The notes: generated from the sequence alone by a model not told the origin. 64,000 nt of DNA from Cercis canadensis (GCA_003255065.1 QAOA01003428.1:1-64000), one strand, 5' to 3'. Shown: positions 32,840 through 47,800, counted from the first letter of the stretch. Numbers and translations: made by a program.

Positions 32840-35800
32840 TGAAGGATGAAGAAGACGGCGGGAATTCGATTCACGGCGAGCTCAGCTGGAAGATAAGAAA
32901 ATAATAATGGGTCCTAGAAATTCATCGTTTAAGACAATGGAATTGTCAGGAATTTTGGGTTGGAGATGATAATCTCAAGAGGGTGTCAATCAACTTGGCG
33001 AATGCCGATGATCAAAGATCACGTTTTTTGGTGTAACTGAGAAAGTTAAGAGATTCAATCCAGGTTGCAGAAGATGGAGCAGAATTGGGTTGGGGCTAGG
33101 CATGGGAGCAATGGGCTTAAACTTTGTTTGGATGACGAGGAAAATTGAGATGGACTATTTGATAGTAGCCCAGAAAAAAAAAAAAAAAGAATGTTTGATA
33201 ATCTATATGGACCTCAAGGAATATTAAGTAGGACAAACGCTGAAAACTTCTTTAACTTTTCTTGTTTTACAAAGATATTTTCTCTAATTTTAATCCTAGA
33301 TATCATCACATACATGGGCATATATCTAAGTGTCTAATAATCACATAAATGAATTGTAATTGAAAATGATAAAAGAAAACTGTGATGGTTGAAAAAATAT
33401 GGTGTTGTAAAGATGTGTAAAATATTAAAAGTCAAAATGTATTTTCAGTTACATCCTTAATTAAATTCCCGTGAAAATATGTTAAGATACAGATTTGATT
33501 ATCATCATTAATCCTTTAAGATTGTGAATTTTTCCAAGGATAAATAGGAAATTTTACTAAATATACCACTGAGTAACACCATCGAAATTTTAGTAAAAGA
33601 AAACATATAAAAAGAAACGACATACCACTCAACAGAACTACCTAATATGCAAATAGGCAAAATAAAAATATCATTCTAGAATTCACCAATATTCTTCATG
33701 ATCCAAAACAGCTTTAGAGACTCCAAGAGATCCCACTAAAAATCTATTAATTTCGAGCATTGCAAATTCTCCAAATGAGGAACACAGTTAAACAAGGAGC
33801 TCTCTTTTATCTGGATTATTGTGAAAATTTGATATAAGCAATGACCACCATTCAAAAAGGGAGTTCACCCTTAAACCTAGAGGAGAATAAGCCAAAGCCT
33901 GTTGGGCAATTAAGCATTCAATGAAGAGGTGGAAATATGATTCTGTTTCGTGATAGTGGCTCTAGGCAGATGAAATATGAGTTAGTCTCTTGTGATTGCT
34001 ATGGAGTACACGGCAGAGAAAGATTTTCATCTTGTGAGGGCCTTTAAGGGACCAAAGTCACCAAACTGAGTTACATACAGCAGCAGCATCAGCAATTGGT
34101 GGATTTGGAGGAACACAAATGCTAGAAGCTTCTTTATGACTGTGATAATAAATAATGATATGTAGTGTGACAAAAACAAAAATAAATGCATTATGAAGAT
34201 ACACCTTTTATTAATTAACCATGAAATTGTGTTTGAACAGACATATTTAATGTTCAATATTATTCTTGTTAGATATGATGAAAGAATTGAATATTTTGAT
34301 AGAATACTAAATCCTGAACACAAAACATGAAATATATTGTTGAAATACATCTATATTCTTTAGTTAAATACTTAACTATTGGATTTTTCATTTATATAGT
34401 CAATTATCATCATAGTTTTGTTTTTATAAGATTTCAAATAAAATCCATAAAATTAATACAAACATATGTACTTGTTATTAAGATATTGGATTATCCTCGC
34501 CAGTTCCTATTTAGTCGTGATAGGATGCTGTGGGAAAAATAAACATAGAGGTGAAAGAAATGAAAAAAAAAATAAACTTGATGAGAACCTACGAGGGTAG
34601 TACTAGTTTGAAGGTGAAGTGTTTAATTAAGTTGTTTGCAAGACGTAACTCTTTGAATTTATACATATCTTGAAAGTTGATAATTTATGGGCGCTGATAT
34701 TCAACAGGAGAATAGGACTAATTTTCTGGAACTATCATAGACTCGCTTAGAAGTATTGGATAAGGAGTGATTTTAAGAGAATGCATTTTGTGACATTGCA
34801 TAATTATAACTAGATATCATAGACTCGTTAAAATTCATGCATTCTGGTTGGAGGGAAACCAAGTGCAAGATTGAAATGTCTAAAACCAAGATTTAAGTTG
34901 TTTGTTGGTCACCCTGCATATCAGATTAAGTTTTCTGTCAAAACTTGATAATTTTGTGATGTGCTTTATTTCCTGCTCCTCTTCCTTTTGGCTGCCACTA
35001 AAGCTGTAAGTGGAATAAAAAGGAAGGAAGGTGATGCAGTGACAAAATTATCAAGTTACAAGTTTTCATGTTTTATATATGTCGTCAGAATTGCTTGAAA
35101 TGCAAGACATTGTGAGCATGAGGGATAAGGTTGGTGTTGTTGAAGATATAAACCAGGTCCAAAGTGCATTTGCTGGCAAGATAAAAGGTCAAAAGAAAAC
35201 TCCCATTGAGTGTAAACGGATTCATCTTCCATTGGCCTCCCATCGTGTGCAACTTTGGGTGCAAAATCTTTTGCAACACACGTACTGCTCCACCATATAG
35301 GGCCATAAGCTCTACAGCTCTTGAGAAAACTTGAAATGGAAAACATCTCATACCATCAACCTTTGCATTTCTTGGCAAATTGAACATCAAAGATCAAAAA
35401 AATAAAGAAACTACAAACATCGTTTTGAAAGGAAAAGCGCATTGAAATACCCACACCCAAAATTGCAATCATTAATTGCAGTATTGCTCTGTTCTTTTTT
35501 GCCATTAATTTCAGTGCTATTAATATGTGGATCACATGCACACGATGATTATATTCTGCTTTTGGATCATTTTAATTTTACACTGCATATGGGTATCCTG
35601 ATAAGTGAGGCATTTTTTAGTAACTTTTTCTTAAAGAATGTATACATAGATCACTAAAGTTATACGTAATTTTCAACTTTTTAGTTTTTATGGCTAAATA
35701 TACAATTTTCTGGAAATTTCATAGTGCTCTTATATTATTGGTGCACTAATTGCACCTTATAAATATTCTCTTATTTTAATTTCATAATTAGTTTAAAGAA

Positions 35801-36461
35801 TAGGAAGAATTGATTCGACAAATTATTTTTCTCAAAATTAATTCTCATGATTTCCAATGTAAAAATTTATCAAATATCTTACTTTTGAGCAGAATTTATT
35901 TTGAGTGTTATATAAATGATGCTCAAATACCTTTTTCTTAGACAAAAAAAAAAAAGGAAAATGATATACATATTTGCAGTCAAGTGTTCTTTTGTTATTT
36001 GCAATAATATTTCAGTAATATTCTCTCTTGGAATTGTCGTTGATATTTCATAATCAAAACTTTTTAATTTATGATTGAAAATCAATTTCTTCAATTTGTT
36101 GTTAAGATCAGTTACTATTTAAAAAATCAATTCCTTCAATTTGTTGTTGGGAGTTACAATAACTTTATCAATTTGTGTTCCTGATATGATGCTCCTCCAG
36201 CCATATATAATACATAGTAGTCTATTAATAAAACATGTTCTTTAAAACCATGGGCCTCTAAAAAGTTGCCAAGTCCCCTTTTAGACCCCGAATTAAACAA
36301 AGTAGTTTTTTTTTAAAAAAAATAAAAACTGTAAAGTGAAATAGCTTCTTTAAACAATGATTAGACCACCATTAACTTGGCAGTCTAGATAGATGAGCAC
36401 TTGTGCTCTTTTGTTTTTTCCACTTCTTTTTCACCGCCGAAGATTTGTGAGAATATATAGT

Positions 36462-36563
36462 CAAATTGGATATCTATGTTCGCACACTATAGTGCCTCTC
36501 TTTGGTTCTAGCCAAATTGGATATCTATGTTCGCACATTATAGTGCCTCTCTTTGGTTCTAGC
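36462..36563. repeat. 51-base tandem duplication
   Basis: Two copies of a 51-base unit (CAAATTGGATATCTATGTTC at the start of each) at 36462-36512 and 36513-36563, with one visible mismatch (CACACTAT against CACATTAT). This is a recent local duplication with no visible function. Confidence 0.85.
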
Positions 36564-36997
36564 CAACTGTTAATTTAATCCCAAGTTTTAACCAATTTGA
36601 TAAGATTTATTTGTGTCGGTGAACCAAAAAAGGGGATAATGCTTCACCTTAGGTCACAAAAGTGGGGTTAAATCACATTGTCGCTTCTACCCACCAAAAC
36701 TAGTTAAAATCAAAGGTCATTTCATCAAAATTGGGTCACCTCACTAAGATTAGTTTATGTTTTTACAGACCACTTTCTTCAAAGTTGGTTCGATTCTCCT
36801 TTACTTGTGTAAATTGCTTACTCACATTCCAGCCAACATTTGGCTCACCTTTAAACCCATCTCCATTCTCATCCCTATTCCCTCTACAAATAACTCAATT
36901 GCATCTCTAATATGTGCGCTCTGCGTGTACTGCATGTAACAAATGTTGCGCCGAAACAGTTAAACTCTATGGGGAAAAAATATCAATTTACCAAAAA

Positions 36998-37387
36998 GGT
37001 ACGTGACTACGTGCTAGGCTACATTTGTTATTTTAGAGTACCAGTGTTACTTCCTTACCTAATTAGGTAGATTTGGATCGGACTCACTTAATGATTTTAA
37101 TGTCGTTATGAAGATATTAAAAAATTAAGTCATCAAATGGTACGATATAAAAAAACGTACTAAAAAAAATTTAACTTCAGCCAAAAAATATATATTTTGA
37201 CAAGTTTTCTTATATTGGTTATATATTTTATAAGAAACTGTATGTTTTATTACATATTATGTAACTTAATTTTTTAAGATTTTTATAACAACACCAAAAT
37301 CACCGAGTAAATCTCACCCAAACCTACTCAACTAAGTAAGAGAGTAGCCTTACTCCCCAAAATAATAAATGCAGCTTAGCATTTACC
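36998..37387. mobile_element. Inverted-repeat MITE, relative of the 59813-60197 element
   Basis: About 390 bases. The reverse complement of the right end (GGTAAATGCTAAGCTGCATTT) matches the left end (GGTA, a short insertion, then GTGCTAGGCTACATTTG). Internal motifs are shared with the 59813 copy: ACGATATA, AAAACGT, AAAATTTAACTT, then GCCAAAAAA. The flanks do not show a clear TA duplication. No coding capacity. Confidence 0.55.
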
Positions 37388-40300
37388 AAAAAAATTTAAA
37401 AATAAAAGGAATGGAGACCTTAATTAGAGAAATAGAAAACACAAAATTGTAGACAAAAATAATTTACAACTAACACGCATAAATTTTTTTGACTGATTTG
37501 TTTGGATTGAAACCCCTCAACCTTAGCTACACACGGAGTATATGAAGAATTGAGTTATTAGTCATGGTAATAGCCAAATTTGATATACTCCATCCAAGTG
37601 AGGGATCCAAATCCATCCAATTTCTTCTTGCTACTTGCATTTTTCTGCATACTAATAAACTTTTGTACACGACAAAGATTGAACAAGTGTGAGTATAATT
37701 ATAAGTAACTTGAAGAATCTACAAATAAGAGAAGTGACAAACATCAAAATGCCTTTGAAATTATAACTCGTGACTCCCTCGTATTAAATATAAGTTTTAA
37801 ACTGCATAATGATTACCATTCCACTCATAATCAACAAAATTATTCAATTACTCTTGGATATTCCCAGCATAAATCTTATCCAATAACACATTATGTGAGT
37901 TTGTATTCCCCAGTAATGGGTATATCATTATCCACTCAAAATTTACTCATAAATACATGGAATTGGTGGGGAAAAAAATATTTTATGAAATTGAATAATT
38001 TTATGAACGCAATTAACGGCTCATTTGGTACACGAAATAAAAATCATGAAATCGAAATAGAAATTAAAATGGGTTAGAATGAAATCATCATTCTCATTCC
38101 ATAATTTGATAATTTTATAAAATTAATGTGAAATGGAATTAAAATAGAATAAAATTATTAAATATATAAAATATGCTACTGCTACCCTTGTATTGTAGCT
38201 TCCCACAAAAATGAAAAAGAAACAAATAATTTCCTTATTAATTATTTTCCCTTTCTCGGTAAATGTTGCAAAGAACTCGATTCCATTAATGTTTTCATTT
38301 ACGTCTTTCTTCTTTGTTTCGTTGTAAGAAAAAAAGGTAGATAGTCTCTCCAAGTTGGTGAATAACATGAATATTGAATGCTTCAAGAAATAAATAAAAC
38401 ACATGAATAATGAATGCACATCTATAAGACAAATAGAGGCCCAACTCATGTGTGCATTCACTATTTCACTGTTTTGGGATATCGTTGACGTTCAGTGCCA
38501 CATACGTGATTTTTTAAAATAATTCTATATATGAAGGAGTACAGATACTAAGATAGCTAGTGGTAGATGATATAGTAAGATTGAGATTGAATATTGAAGA
38601 ATGGATAAGGAATCCCCAACTAAAGTAGGATTAAAAGTTTTTTTTAAAAAAATTTGAAGTGGGATTTAAAAGTTCTAAAAACTGGGAAAAAGCTCGAAAG
38701 AAAACCTTAGTGGAATTGGATCCATTTCAGTAAAAGGACAAGCAAATATTTTAATTGTAAAATGCGTGTTATAGATATGTCTAACACATGCGCTTGGAAA
38801 GGAGATAATAAAGATGAAAGCTACCTTTAAATAAACTTTTACAACTACGTCTAATTATGGTCATTTGGATTAGATAAACTATTAATATGCTTTTGAGGTA
38901 CATGTCCAATTATGTACGGATCAACATTGCTTTTGAGGATTCCCCTTCCCCATTCTGACTTGTCTATTCTTGCCATGATCTATATGCTTATTGGTTTTTC
39001 CATTTTTTTTAACTATCTATTCATCTTATCATCTACCAAGTTATTCATACTCACACGTTTTCATTCTAATGATAATGTTAAGGAAAAGAAGAAGAATATA
39101 AAGAATACATATAATCACAGATATATCAATGTTAGGGGAAAGAAAAAGCAAAATCCTACTCTGTGCAAGACAAAAACACCTCCAAGAAATTAGTGATGAT
39201 TTATTATAATGTTGGGGGGACAAAAATACAACGGTGGAGCACTATAAAGAAAGTATACCATCAATGGAAGTCTTTGGGATTTTGGGTAAATTTATAGATG
39301 TTGCTTCCTTCTTGTTGGGAAGTGAAATTTCATTAAGTAATTGCTGATGCAAGTAAGCTAATACTATAGTAAGATGTATACTAAGTCATATTTTAGTATA
39401 GAAAATGGATAACAACTTGTTGTATCAACCAATAGGTATAAATTAATGATATCCTATATTGAGGTTGAGGAGCTAGCCTAGCTTATTTTACGAGGAAAAT
39501 CATATATACTAATTTATATTTATGGATCACATTGACATTTTTTTTATTAAATAAAAAATATAAATAGAAAGAAAGTATGAGAGAATGGAGATTCAAACTT
39601 AAAATATAAACTTTTTTTTAATGATATAGTGTTTTTTTAATTTAATGATAATATATAAAGTTTTACACGAATAATAAATTAAGTTTAATATAAAAAATAC
39701 TAACAAAATATCACCAGTTTTTTTTTTTTGTTTCATTTTTCTTTGTCTTGCTCTTTATTTTTATTTTTTTGATGCTTTTAATTATAATTTCAGATTTAAA
39801 AACAAAATATACAAACTCTAATTAAATATGACTTTGATATCACTTCATCACAAATCTTGCTCTCAATTTTTAGAACAAGGAGCATTAAAGTGATGAAGAA
39901 CAAATAAAAAAAAAAAAAAAANAAAAAAAAAAGTGACGAAGAAATAGGCGTTTTCATTCAATAAAGCACAATAGTATATGGTCAGGGTTTGGAAGCGGCA
40001 AGCGGGTTTGACTAGGAATGTGTTGTCCGAAGGTGAGATAGGATTAAGCATAGACGAGCATGGGGTTGTCAAGTGCCAACTAATCCACGACACACTCTGC
40101 CCGTGCCTCCCGTGTGTCGTTCTTATCCCTATTCCTTTTCTCCCACTGTCTTTTTACCTTTCCTTTTCCCCTCTTCAATTCCATTCCCAAACAACTACCT
40201 CGACTATGACTTCCCAGCTAAACAACAAATTCAAAAAAGAAAAAACGAATCCAATAATAATATTTTGCTTTTTTTTTTCTTTGGATACCACAAAATATAA

Positions 40301-41954
40301 TCATTTCATTTAAAGGATTGATAAAGTAGAGGATCACTGTAAACAACGTACGGTGTTCATAAATTTTGGATCAATATCTTGAGTTGTACGGACACAAACC
40401 AAGAACAGCATGACATTGTAAATAGATGAAAAACAATATCTTTACCTTTTAAATAAAAATATAAAAAAGAAAGGTTCATTGAGGTGACGTGATCGTGATC
40501 CTTTTGTTTGTATCCAAACCATAGAGACATCGCAATAATTGTTTTCTTTTCAATTATATCCATAATTTCGTTTTGCTAATAGCAATTAGCAACTAATATT
40601 TTTGAAACAAATACAGGTTAGGTACAAATGATTGATGGTTGTCTACCCAAAAAAAATAAAATTGTCAGGCACTATATTATATTTTATATCAAATAAAAGA
40701 GAGAAAAAGTCAAACAAAAAGGCATCTTTCTTTTCTTTATTTGTTTTGAAAAATATTTTTCCATCTTATATTATTTAGCGAACTTTTCAAAGCAAGCGAC
40801 GATTCTTTCTATACTTTTAAGTCTTCTTGTACACAGTTTTAAAGATGAACGAGGAAATAACTAAACAATGATTTTGATTAGTTTGACATTTTAAAAACAA
40901 AAACAGAAAATATAAAAAAAAAATTCTAATAATTCTTAGTTTATTTTTTGTGGTTAAGGATTAACATAAATTAGTTATAAATATGTGCAACATATAGATA
41001 GTTAAAGTAAAATAAAAAAAGCAAGAAAAGACAACTGACTTAAAATAATTATATTCACAAAAAGAAAAACTCTCTATTAATTTAATATAATGATTATTTT
41101 CGAGTAAATTGGAGAATATTCTAAGTCTTCTCCAGTACGATAGTGACGAGACGTATGGTGAAGGCACGTAATGCCACTTTCTTGTTGTGTTCCAACCTCA
41201 TGTTTTCAAACTGATGGAAACAGTTTCAGATAAACCGCCATGAACTATAAGCAAATAATGGCCATAAAATTGTTTCTCCTCCTTTCTTTCTTGAAAGCTT
41301 CCGTCTCTCCTTGAACTTAACCCAATTTATGGCCACTATTATCCCTTTTCCTTTCATTTCATAGTTATCATCTAGCTACCTTCATTTAAATTCTATTAAA
41401 AATAATTTATAACATTTATCCTTTTAACTTTTTCTAACCAATATTAAAACATAAATAAAATTACTTATTTTTAGACTCACTCTCATATTTTATACACATA
41501 AAAATATTAAGATTTACTCAAATTTTGAGTTCTTTTAGTTAGTTATTCAACACCATAAGTAATTATATTTCAAGTAGTATTGATAAATAAAATAATTTAT
41601 ATCCTTCATTTTATATAATAAATATGTAGGTGTTATTTGTTTTTTAGTATTTTAATGATGGTTTTGAATTCAAAACACATAAACATAAATTTTAAAGATG
41701 ACCTTAATATTATTCTACTTAAATATGGTTATAAATATATAAGATATAATAAAACAAACAACATAAATAATCTTAATAATTACTTCTATTTATGATATGA
41801 TATACTTATGATATTAAATAATTGGAGGTCCTAAATAATTAACTTATCTTGCTCAAGTCTAATACATTATCTTACGTATAATTTATAAAAAGCTTTTTCC
41901 AAAAATGCAAATTATTCACATGTCATACAAACGAAGAAAGAAGAAGTAAGTTAT

Positions 41955-42051
41955 CACGTGCCACTCGTATGCAGTCAACTTTCTTGTCACGTGCCCTAAG
42001 CAACGGCAGTAGGTGACATCACCGTCCTACATGGCATATCTGAGCCACGTG
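41955..42051. promoter_or_regulatory. Triple G-box cluster upstream of BRUTUS
   Basis: Three exact CACGTG palindromes at 41955-41960, 41988-41993 and 42046-42051, about 300-400 bases before the ATG and immediately upstream of the TATA box. The first two share TCACGTGCC. In Arabidopsis, clade IVc bHLH factors (ILR3/bHLH105, bHLH104, bHLH34, bHLH115) activate BTS and other iron-deficiency genes through G-box/E-box sites. Direct conservation of that wiring here is an inference. Confidence 0.65.
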
Positions 42052-42064
42052 GAACCAACCAAAC

Positions 42065-42072
42065 TATATAAA
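42065..42072 (+). promoter_or_regulatory. TATA box of BRUTUS
   Basis: TATATAAA, 290 bases before the ATG. It predicts transcription start near 42100 and a leader of about 255 bases rich in AGAGA and CT tracts. No ATG occurs in that leader before 42355, so the first AUG is the predicted start codon. Confidence 0.6.
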
Positions 42073-42354
42073 CTTTGCCTTTAGAGGTTCTCTTATCGGT
42101 GTAACCAAACTACTCCCTTCATCTCCGCTTAGTAACAAGACAATCCTCAGAGTCACAGGAAGAGGTAGAAAAACATAAAAAAAGATTTAGAGAGAGAAAC
42201 CTCACCTCTCTCTTTCTTCCTTTCTGAAATTTGTTGTTGTTGCAAGAGAGGCAGAGAAACAGTGCAGCGAGGAGGAGAGGTAGAGAGATAGTTTTCCCGG
42301 AAAATAAGTTCCGAGAAAGTCCAAAAAAAGATTTCAATAGAGAGAAAAAAGAGC

Positions 42355-44772
42355 ATGGCGACGCCGTTAACGGGATTACAGCACTTGGACGGAGGTGGAG
42401 GAGTGGCGGTGCTGTCGAATTCTGTGAACAAGGTCGATTCTTCCTCGTCCTCGTCGTCTACCTCCAATGGTGGCTTGAAGTGCTCCAAATTGGACTCGTC
42501 GCCGATTTTGATTTTCTTGTTCTTCCATAAAGCGATTCGGAATGAGCTTGATGGCTTGCATCGATTAGCCATGGCATTTGCCACGGGAAATCGCTCTGAT
42601 ATTCAGCCGCTGCTTGAATGTTACCATTTCCTGAGATCGATTTATAGGCACCATGCCAATGCTGAAGATGAGGTGCAATTTTCGGAATTCATGTTCATAC
42701 TATAAATATTTTCAACTCAATATTTTTGGAGCCTATTGCTTATTGAATTGTATGAACTAATATTTTTGGTGAGAGAAATGGTGTAAAGATGAAATTTCCC
42801 AGTGACATGATTGACTGGTTGCATTTTCAATTACGAAATGGGGTTCTTCTTTGTATAGCATCCGCCATTTAATTATAATATTTTTAGTTCTGAGTTTAAT
42901 GCTCGGTAACTTTAGCATAGCTCCAATTTTAATGGTGAGATAGTTTGCTTGGATACTTGTGCCTTTCTCTGCTCTACCTGATGAACAAAGGGGAGCAAAT
43001 TCATAATCACTGCTGTATTTTTGCTTCTCTTTCTTAACTATTTTGGGTTTTTAATATTAATAATTGATTTGCAGGCTATGCTTCTTTCTTAATCTATTGA
43101 ACTTTTAGCGACTCGTTTATCTTCTGATACTGCTCATCAAGAGAGAGAGAGTAGAAAGCAGTATTGTTTAGCAGTTAGTATGGGGAGCACATAGGTTGAA
43201 ATGCGAAAAATATTTCATAATTGAAGCATTGGATATGATTTCCCTGACCACAATGATCTTTTCCATTTAAGTAAATGCTCTTATAACTACTATATTTTCT
43301 CCTTAAGTAATCAAGAAGACGAGTTGGTTAAAAAATCTAAATAGGGTTCCTTCCTGATCTATTGCCCATGAAGCACATGAAGCATCCCTGAACCAATAGT
43401 GGTTAAATTATGTTTCATGCGTGAGAATGCTGTTATTTGTCATTAAATGGATACAATTTAGTTATGAATCCTAACTAATTTGTAATTATATTGAGCTTTT
43501 ATAAGAATGAAACATGATGAAATTTGCAAACAGCTGGTGGCACGTAATTGATCTTAGAAGTGATTGGTTTATAACGTTTGGTGGTATCTCTTACTGCTAG
43601 TCCTTCATTGCATTTTTTTAATAATTTATGTCAATGGAAAACCCATAAACATTTTGAACTTAAAAATTAAAGCTACCTCTTGTACTTGACTTGTCTTTCA
43701 TGGAATTCCCTATTGATTTCTTGTTGGAGTCCACTGACTGCTTGTTTTATAACATCAAGTCCATGTGCTTTATGTTTGTAGATCCTTCCTATTTTGTCAA
43801 AGCATTGTTATATTAATTTGGCTTTATCGCTCCTGCTTTTCTGCTAATGTTCCAAAGTTGTGAGAGAAACCTATTCTGGAAGTGTAGGTCATTTTTCCGG
43901 CTCTTGATATACGTGTCAAGAATGTAGCACAGACATATTCTCTTGAGCACAAGGGTGAAAGCAATATTTTTGATCATCTATTTGAGTTGTTAAATTCTAC
44001 CACCCAGAATGATGAAAGTTTTCCAAGGGAGTTAGCGTCCTGCACAGGAGCTCTGCAGACGTCAGTTAGTCAACACATGGCTAAGGAAGAGGAGCAGGTA
44101 TACATTTATTTAGCAAGTATTTCCTTGTGTCCCATCTGGACTCTTATGGTGAGATAAATGCAAATTAATGTGATAGAAAGATGAACTATTTGTTTTCTGC
44201 AAGCTAGAATTATTAGGATTCACTTTCGGAATATGGCAAGCTAGGTCCCAAAGCAGCTAATGTGGTATAACTATAAGAAATATATCGGTGTTTGATGCAT
44301 ACATATTGGTTTTTTCTTTGCTTATTTGTTGGTTTAAATATTCATGTAGGAATTATGGTTTTTAACACAATCATGTGGACGTTATCTAGTGAATTAGCAG
44401 TGGCAAATGTATAACCTGTAACTATAATTTCAGTTGGTTTGGTTTTTATGTCAGAAATTATTATTTTCACCAACTTGTAAATTATATTATTAGGTATAAG
44501 AGTGTATTGTCCCTCTGTTTGATAAATACCTGCTATATAGAACTTTTGGAACACTTGCTTCTTGCTTTTTCTTTTTTCCCCAGAATTATACATTCACCAA
44601 GGTTACTAATGTTGGACATACTATCTGTAATCAGTGAATGTATCCTGAGAATGAGATTGTTGAGCATCTTATGCTCCCACCAGTTGTTGAAACTTTTAAA
44701 TAATAAATTGTTAGATGTTATTACATGGCATCAAACATTTTCATTGATGTATAAGATTAAAGCTAAATCAAT

Positions 44773-44816
<44 letters not shown>

Positions 44817-47800
44817 TTTGATAAAAGAAGAAATTTTATTCAAAAAGAGAATGGAAGATTACACTCACAGAGGACAAGGAAATGACTACATAGAACTAGG
44901 AAAACACATCAAAACACTGCCCTGTAATCCTTCTGAATATCAGACAAAGTGATATGTTTAAAGAAACCATTAACTCTCTGTTATCAAAAAACAAAGAAAC
45001 CATTCACTGACCTCTATAAAAGTCCCAGGAAGACAATTCAATTTTTGAAATTCAGGTATATACGCGCATGTTCATGTATAAGAAGAGGAAATGCCAAGAA
45101 AAAGGGAAATGGTTTCTGTGTTCTTTTTTTTAAGGAATTTAGTTATGAGAGTTATTTAGACTTTAGACACTTATTGAATGGCGGTTGGTGGAAGAAGGAA
45201 AAAGGAAGTGACATAAGGAAAACGAAAATCCTATTTACTGTACAATGGGAATAGAGATCCCACCATGATCCTTGTGAAACGATTTAACATGAGATCTGGA
45301 TTGTTGAGGCAATTCTGATCCTTGTGAAAGAGATATGTGCAAGATCTAGATGATTGAGACAATTTTGGTCCCTACAATCTGGATTGGTCCACTTCAACTT
45401 CATGGTTCACACACTTATGTCAGTTGATGCTGTTAGGCAAAACTCATGGATGACTCCAATATTTAAAAGCTTTCTCTTCTCAATTTTTTTGGCTTTTATC
45501 TAGAACACTGACGTAAGGTTCTTATCATTGAAGAGCCGAATAATTGCCAGTACACTTATGCCTTATGGTAAGGATTTGTTTTCACCCTTATGACTTGTCT
45601 AGGAGAGGACCCTAGATGTTTAACAATTTAACCTGCAATGGCTCCAGCTGGAGATGTGTCGGACAACTGGCATTTAAAGTATTCATTGCTTTACCTTGCC
45701 ATGTCCCCTTCTCCAACATTATTTTTTTTTTTTTTTNNNNNNNNNNNNNNNNNNNNNNNNNNNNNNNNNNNNNNNNNNNNNNNNNNNNNNNNNNNNNNNT
45801 AATGAATTGTTAATAACCTCTAAATTATGTTAGCAGTTGGTAAAGACAAAAAAGGAATATCATTATTTCTTTATAAATTTGTGAAATTAGTATTAACACT
45901 CTGATTTTTTCTAGAAATTGTTGATGGGTATGTGTAATGATTACAGCGAAAATGAACTTTAAATTGTGAAGGATGATTGTGTCGTAACTGCTTGATTAAG
46001 TATATGGAAGTAGCATTACAAATTTTTTTTGCATAGGTTTGATTACAATTAGAATTTGTGACATAGAGTAATATTGAACATTTTAATTGATTAACGGGTT
46101 AATATGTACCATGAGGAGTTTTTTTTGATAATTTGTTTTATTTTGTCATATTCAATGTTAAAGACTATCAATTTTTCTCTTTTCAATTTGTTACAATTTT
46201 TTTTTTATGCAAACACCAAAATAATAAAGTCTATATGCTCAGTTAATTTTTTTTTAAATGATTTTGGCTCATCATCATTATGTCTTGGCTTCACCACTCT
46301 GCTGGGCTATGCATACATGAAGATAAGAAGAGCAGGAAGTGGGGAGCAGAATCAAATTATATAGAAACAAAGCACAAAAGACCAACTGAATGTGGCTGGG
46401 GTTTTTGATGGGTAAAAGGAGGTGTAACAATGAACATGTTTGGCTTGTTTACATAAATTCAGGCCTGTCTTCGTTCAGGGAGTTTGCACAATACAGTCAT
46501 CTATTTATGAAGCTGATGTCCTAAAGGACTTATTGCAGAAACATTTTGTCTTGGCTCTGAATTTGGGGAATGGTAGAATAGTGCCTTCTTTTTTGGATGT
46601 GTGTGCAATTAATTATTTTTTTCTGATGATATCAGGTATTTCCACTGCTTATTGAGAAGTTTTCCCTAGAGGAACAAGCATCTTTAGTTTGGCAGTTTTT
46701 GTGTAGTATTCCTGTGAATATGATGGCAGAATTTCTTCCGTGGCTTTCAACATCTATTTCACCTGATGAATCTCAAGATCTGCGGAAGTGTTTAAGCAAG
46801 ATAGTGCCGGAGGAAAAGCTTCTTCAAAAGGTATGGTTTTCGTATTCTACTTTGGCATGGTATTTGCTTTTCTTTCTTAATGTCATTTTATTCCCCTTCT
46901 TCTTTTGGAGGGTGTAGGTTGAAGTCAAGCATTTAATTCGTGTATATTTGATATGACATGGTAATATTTCTGTTTGCTATTCTTGCTTATTGAAGGTCAT
47001 TTTTACCTGGATGGAAGGGAAAGGTGGTGCTAACAGAGTTGAAAGTTGTGTAGATCATTCTCAGGTTCAATGTTGTCGTAGCCCATTATCCCATCTGATT
47101 GAGAAAGTAAACTGTGCTTGTCAGTCCACAACAACTGGGAAAAGGAAATATGTTGAGTCTAGTGTAGATGCTTCTGATATCACTGGAACACATCCTATAG
47201 ATGAAATATTGCTCTGGCACAATGCAATTAAAAAAGAGTTGAGTGAGATAGCAGTGGAGACCAGAAAGATGCAAAACTCTGGAGATTTTACTAATCTATC
47301 AGCTTTTAATGAAAGATTCCAATTTATTGCTGAAGTTTGCATTTTTCATAGGTATGGCCTTAACATTGTTTTACCAGTTTCAGTCTTGTGGAAGTATCTT
47401 ATGTTTCCTTAATTAAAAGATTCCTTGCTTTAATTTTTTTTTTTTTCGTTTACAGCCTAATTTGATTATTATTTTTCACCAGTTCAGTTTTCCTTGGCTT
47501 GGAGCCCTATCCATAAAATTTTTGTACCCGCTTCTCATATGTGAAAATAGTTACTGTACAGCTAGGAGAAATGCCAAGAAGAGAAAAATCCATTGGAAGC
47601 ACAAAATTCTCTTGTTGCTCCACACTTATTTGTAACATAAAAAGAAAAGGAAAGAAAAAGAATTTAGCCTAAATGAATGAAAGCAGAAATACTAGTGGTT
47701 ATTAAGCTGTCATGGAATATGAATGTAATAAATGCTCTTAGAAGGTCTTCTTAAGATCTTCTTATATTGATGTATTATAGTATATAGTGTGACAAAATGG

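Larger units (their letters stand above)
32840..41954. other. 9-kb intergenic stretch without a recognisable gene
   Basis: It begins with the AP-3 delta leader and promoter and ends at the BRUTUS promoter. No open frame shows protein-family similarity; those present are short and low-complexity. Repeats include a 51-base tandem duplication near 36462 and an inverted-repeat element at 36998-37387. An A-run with an N lies near 39905-39932. A non-repetitive patch near 35000-35400 has moderate base composition, but its six frames give nothing recognisable. Confidence 0.5.

Noticed and set aside
35056..35390. Overlapping open frames on both strands (about 70-100 codons)
   Set aside because: No recognisable motif, no splice-consistent partner exons, and several frames open at once; treated as chance.
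38123..38461. 112-codon minus-strand frame rich in Phe, Ile and Asn
   Set aside because: Composition simply reflects AT-rich DNA; no motif.
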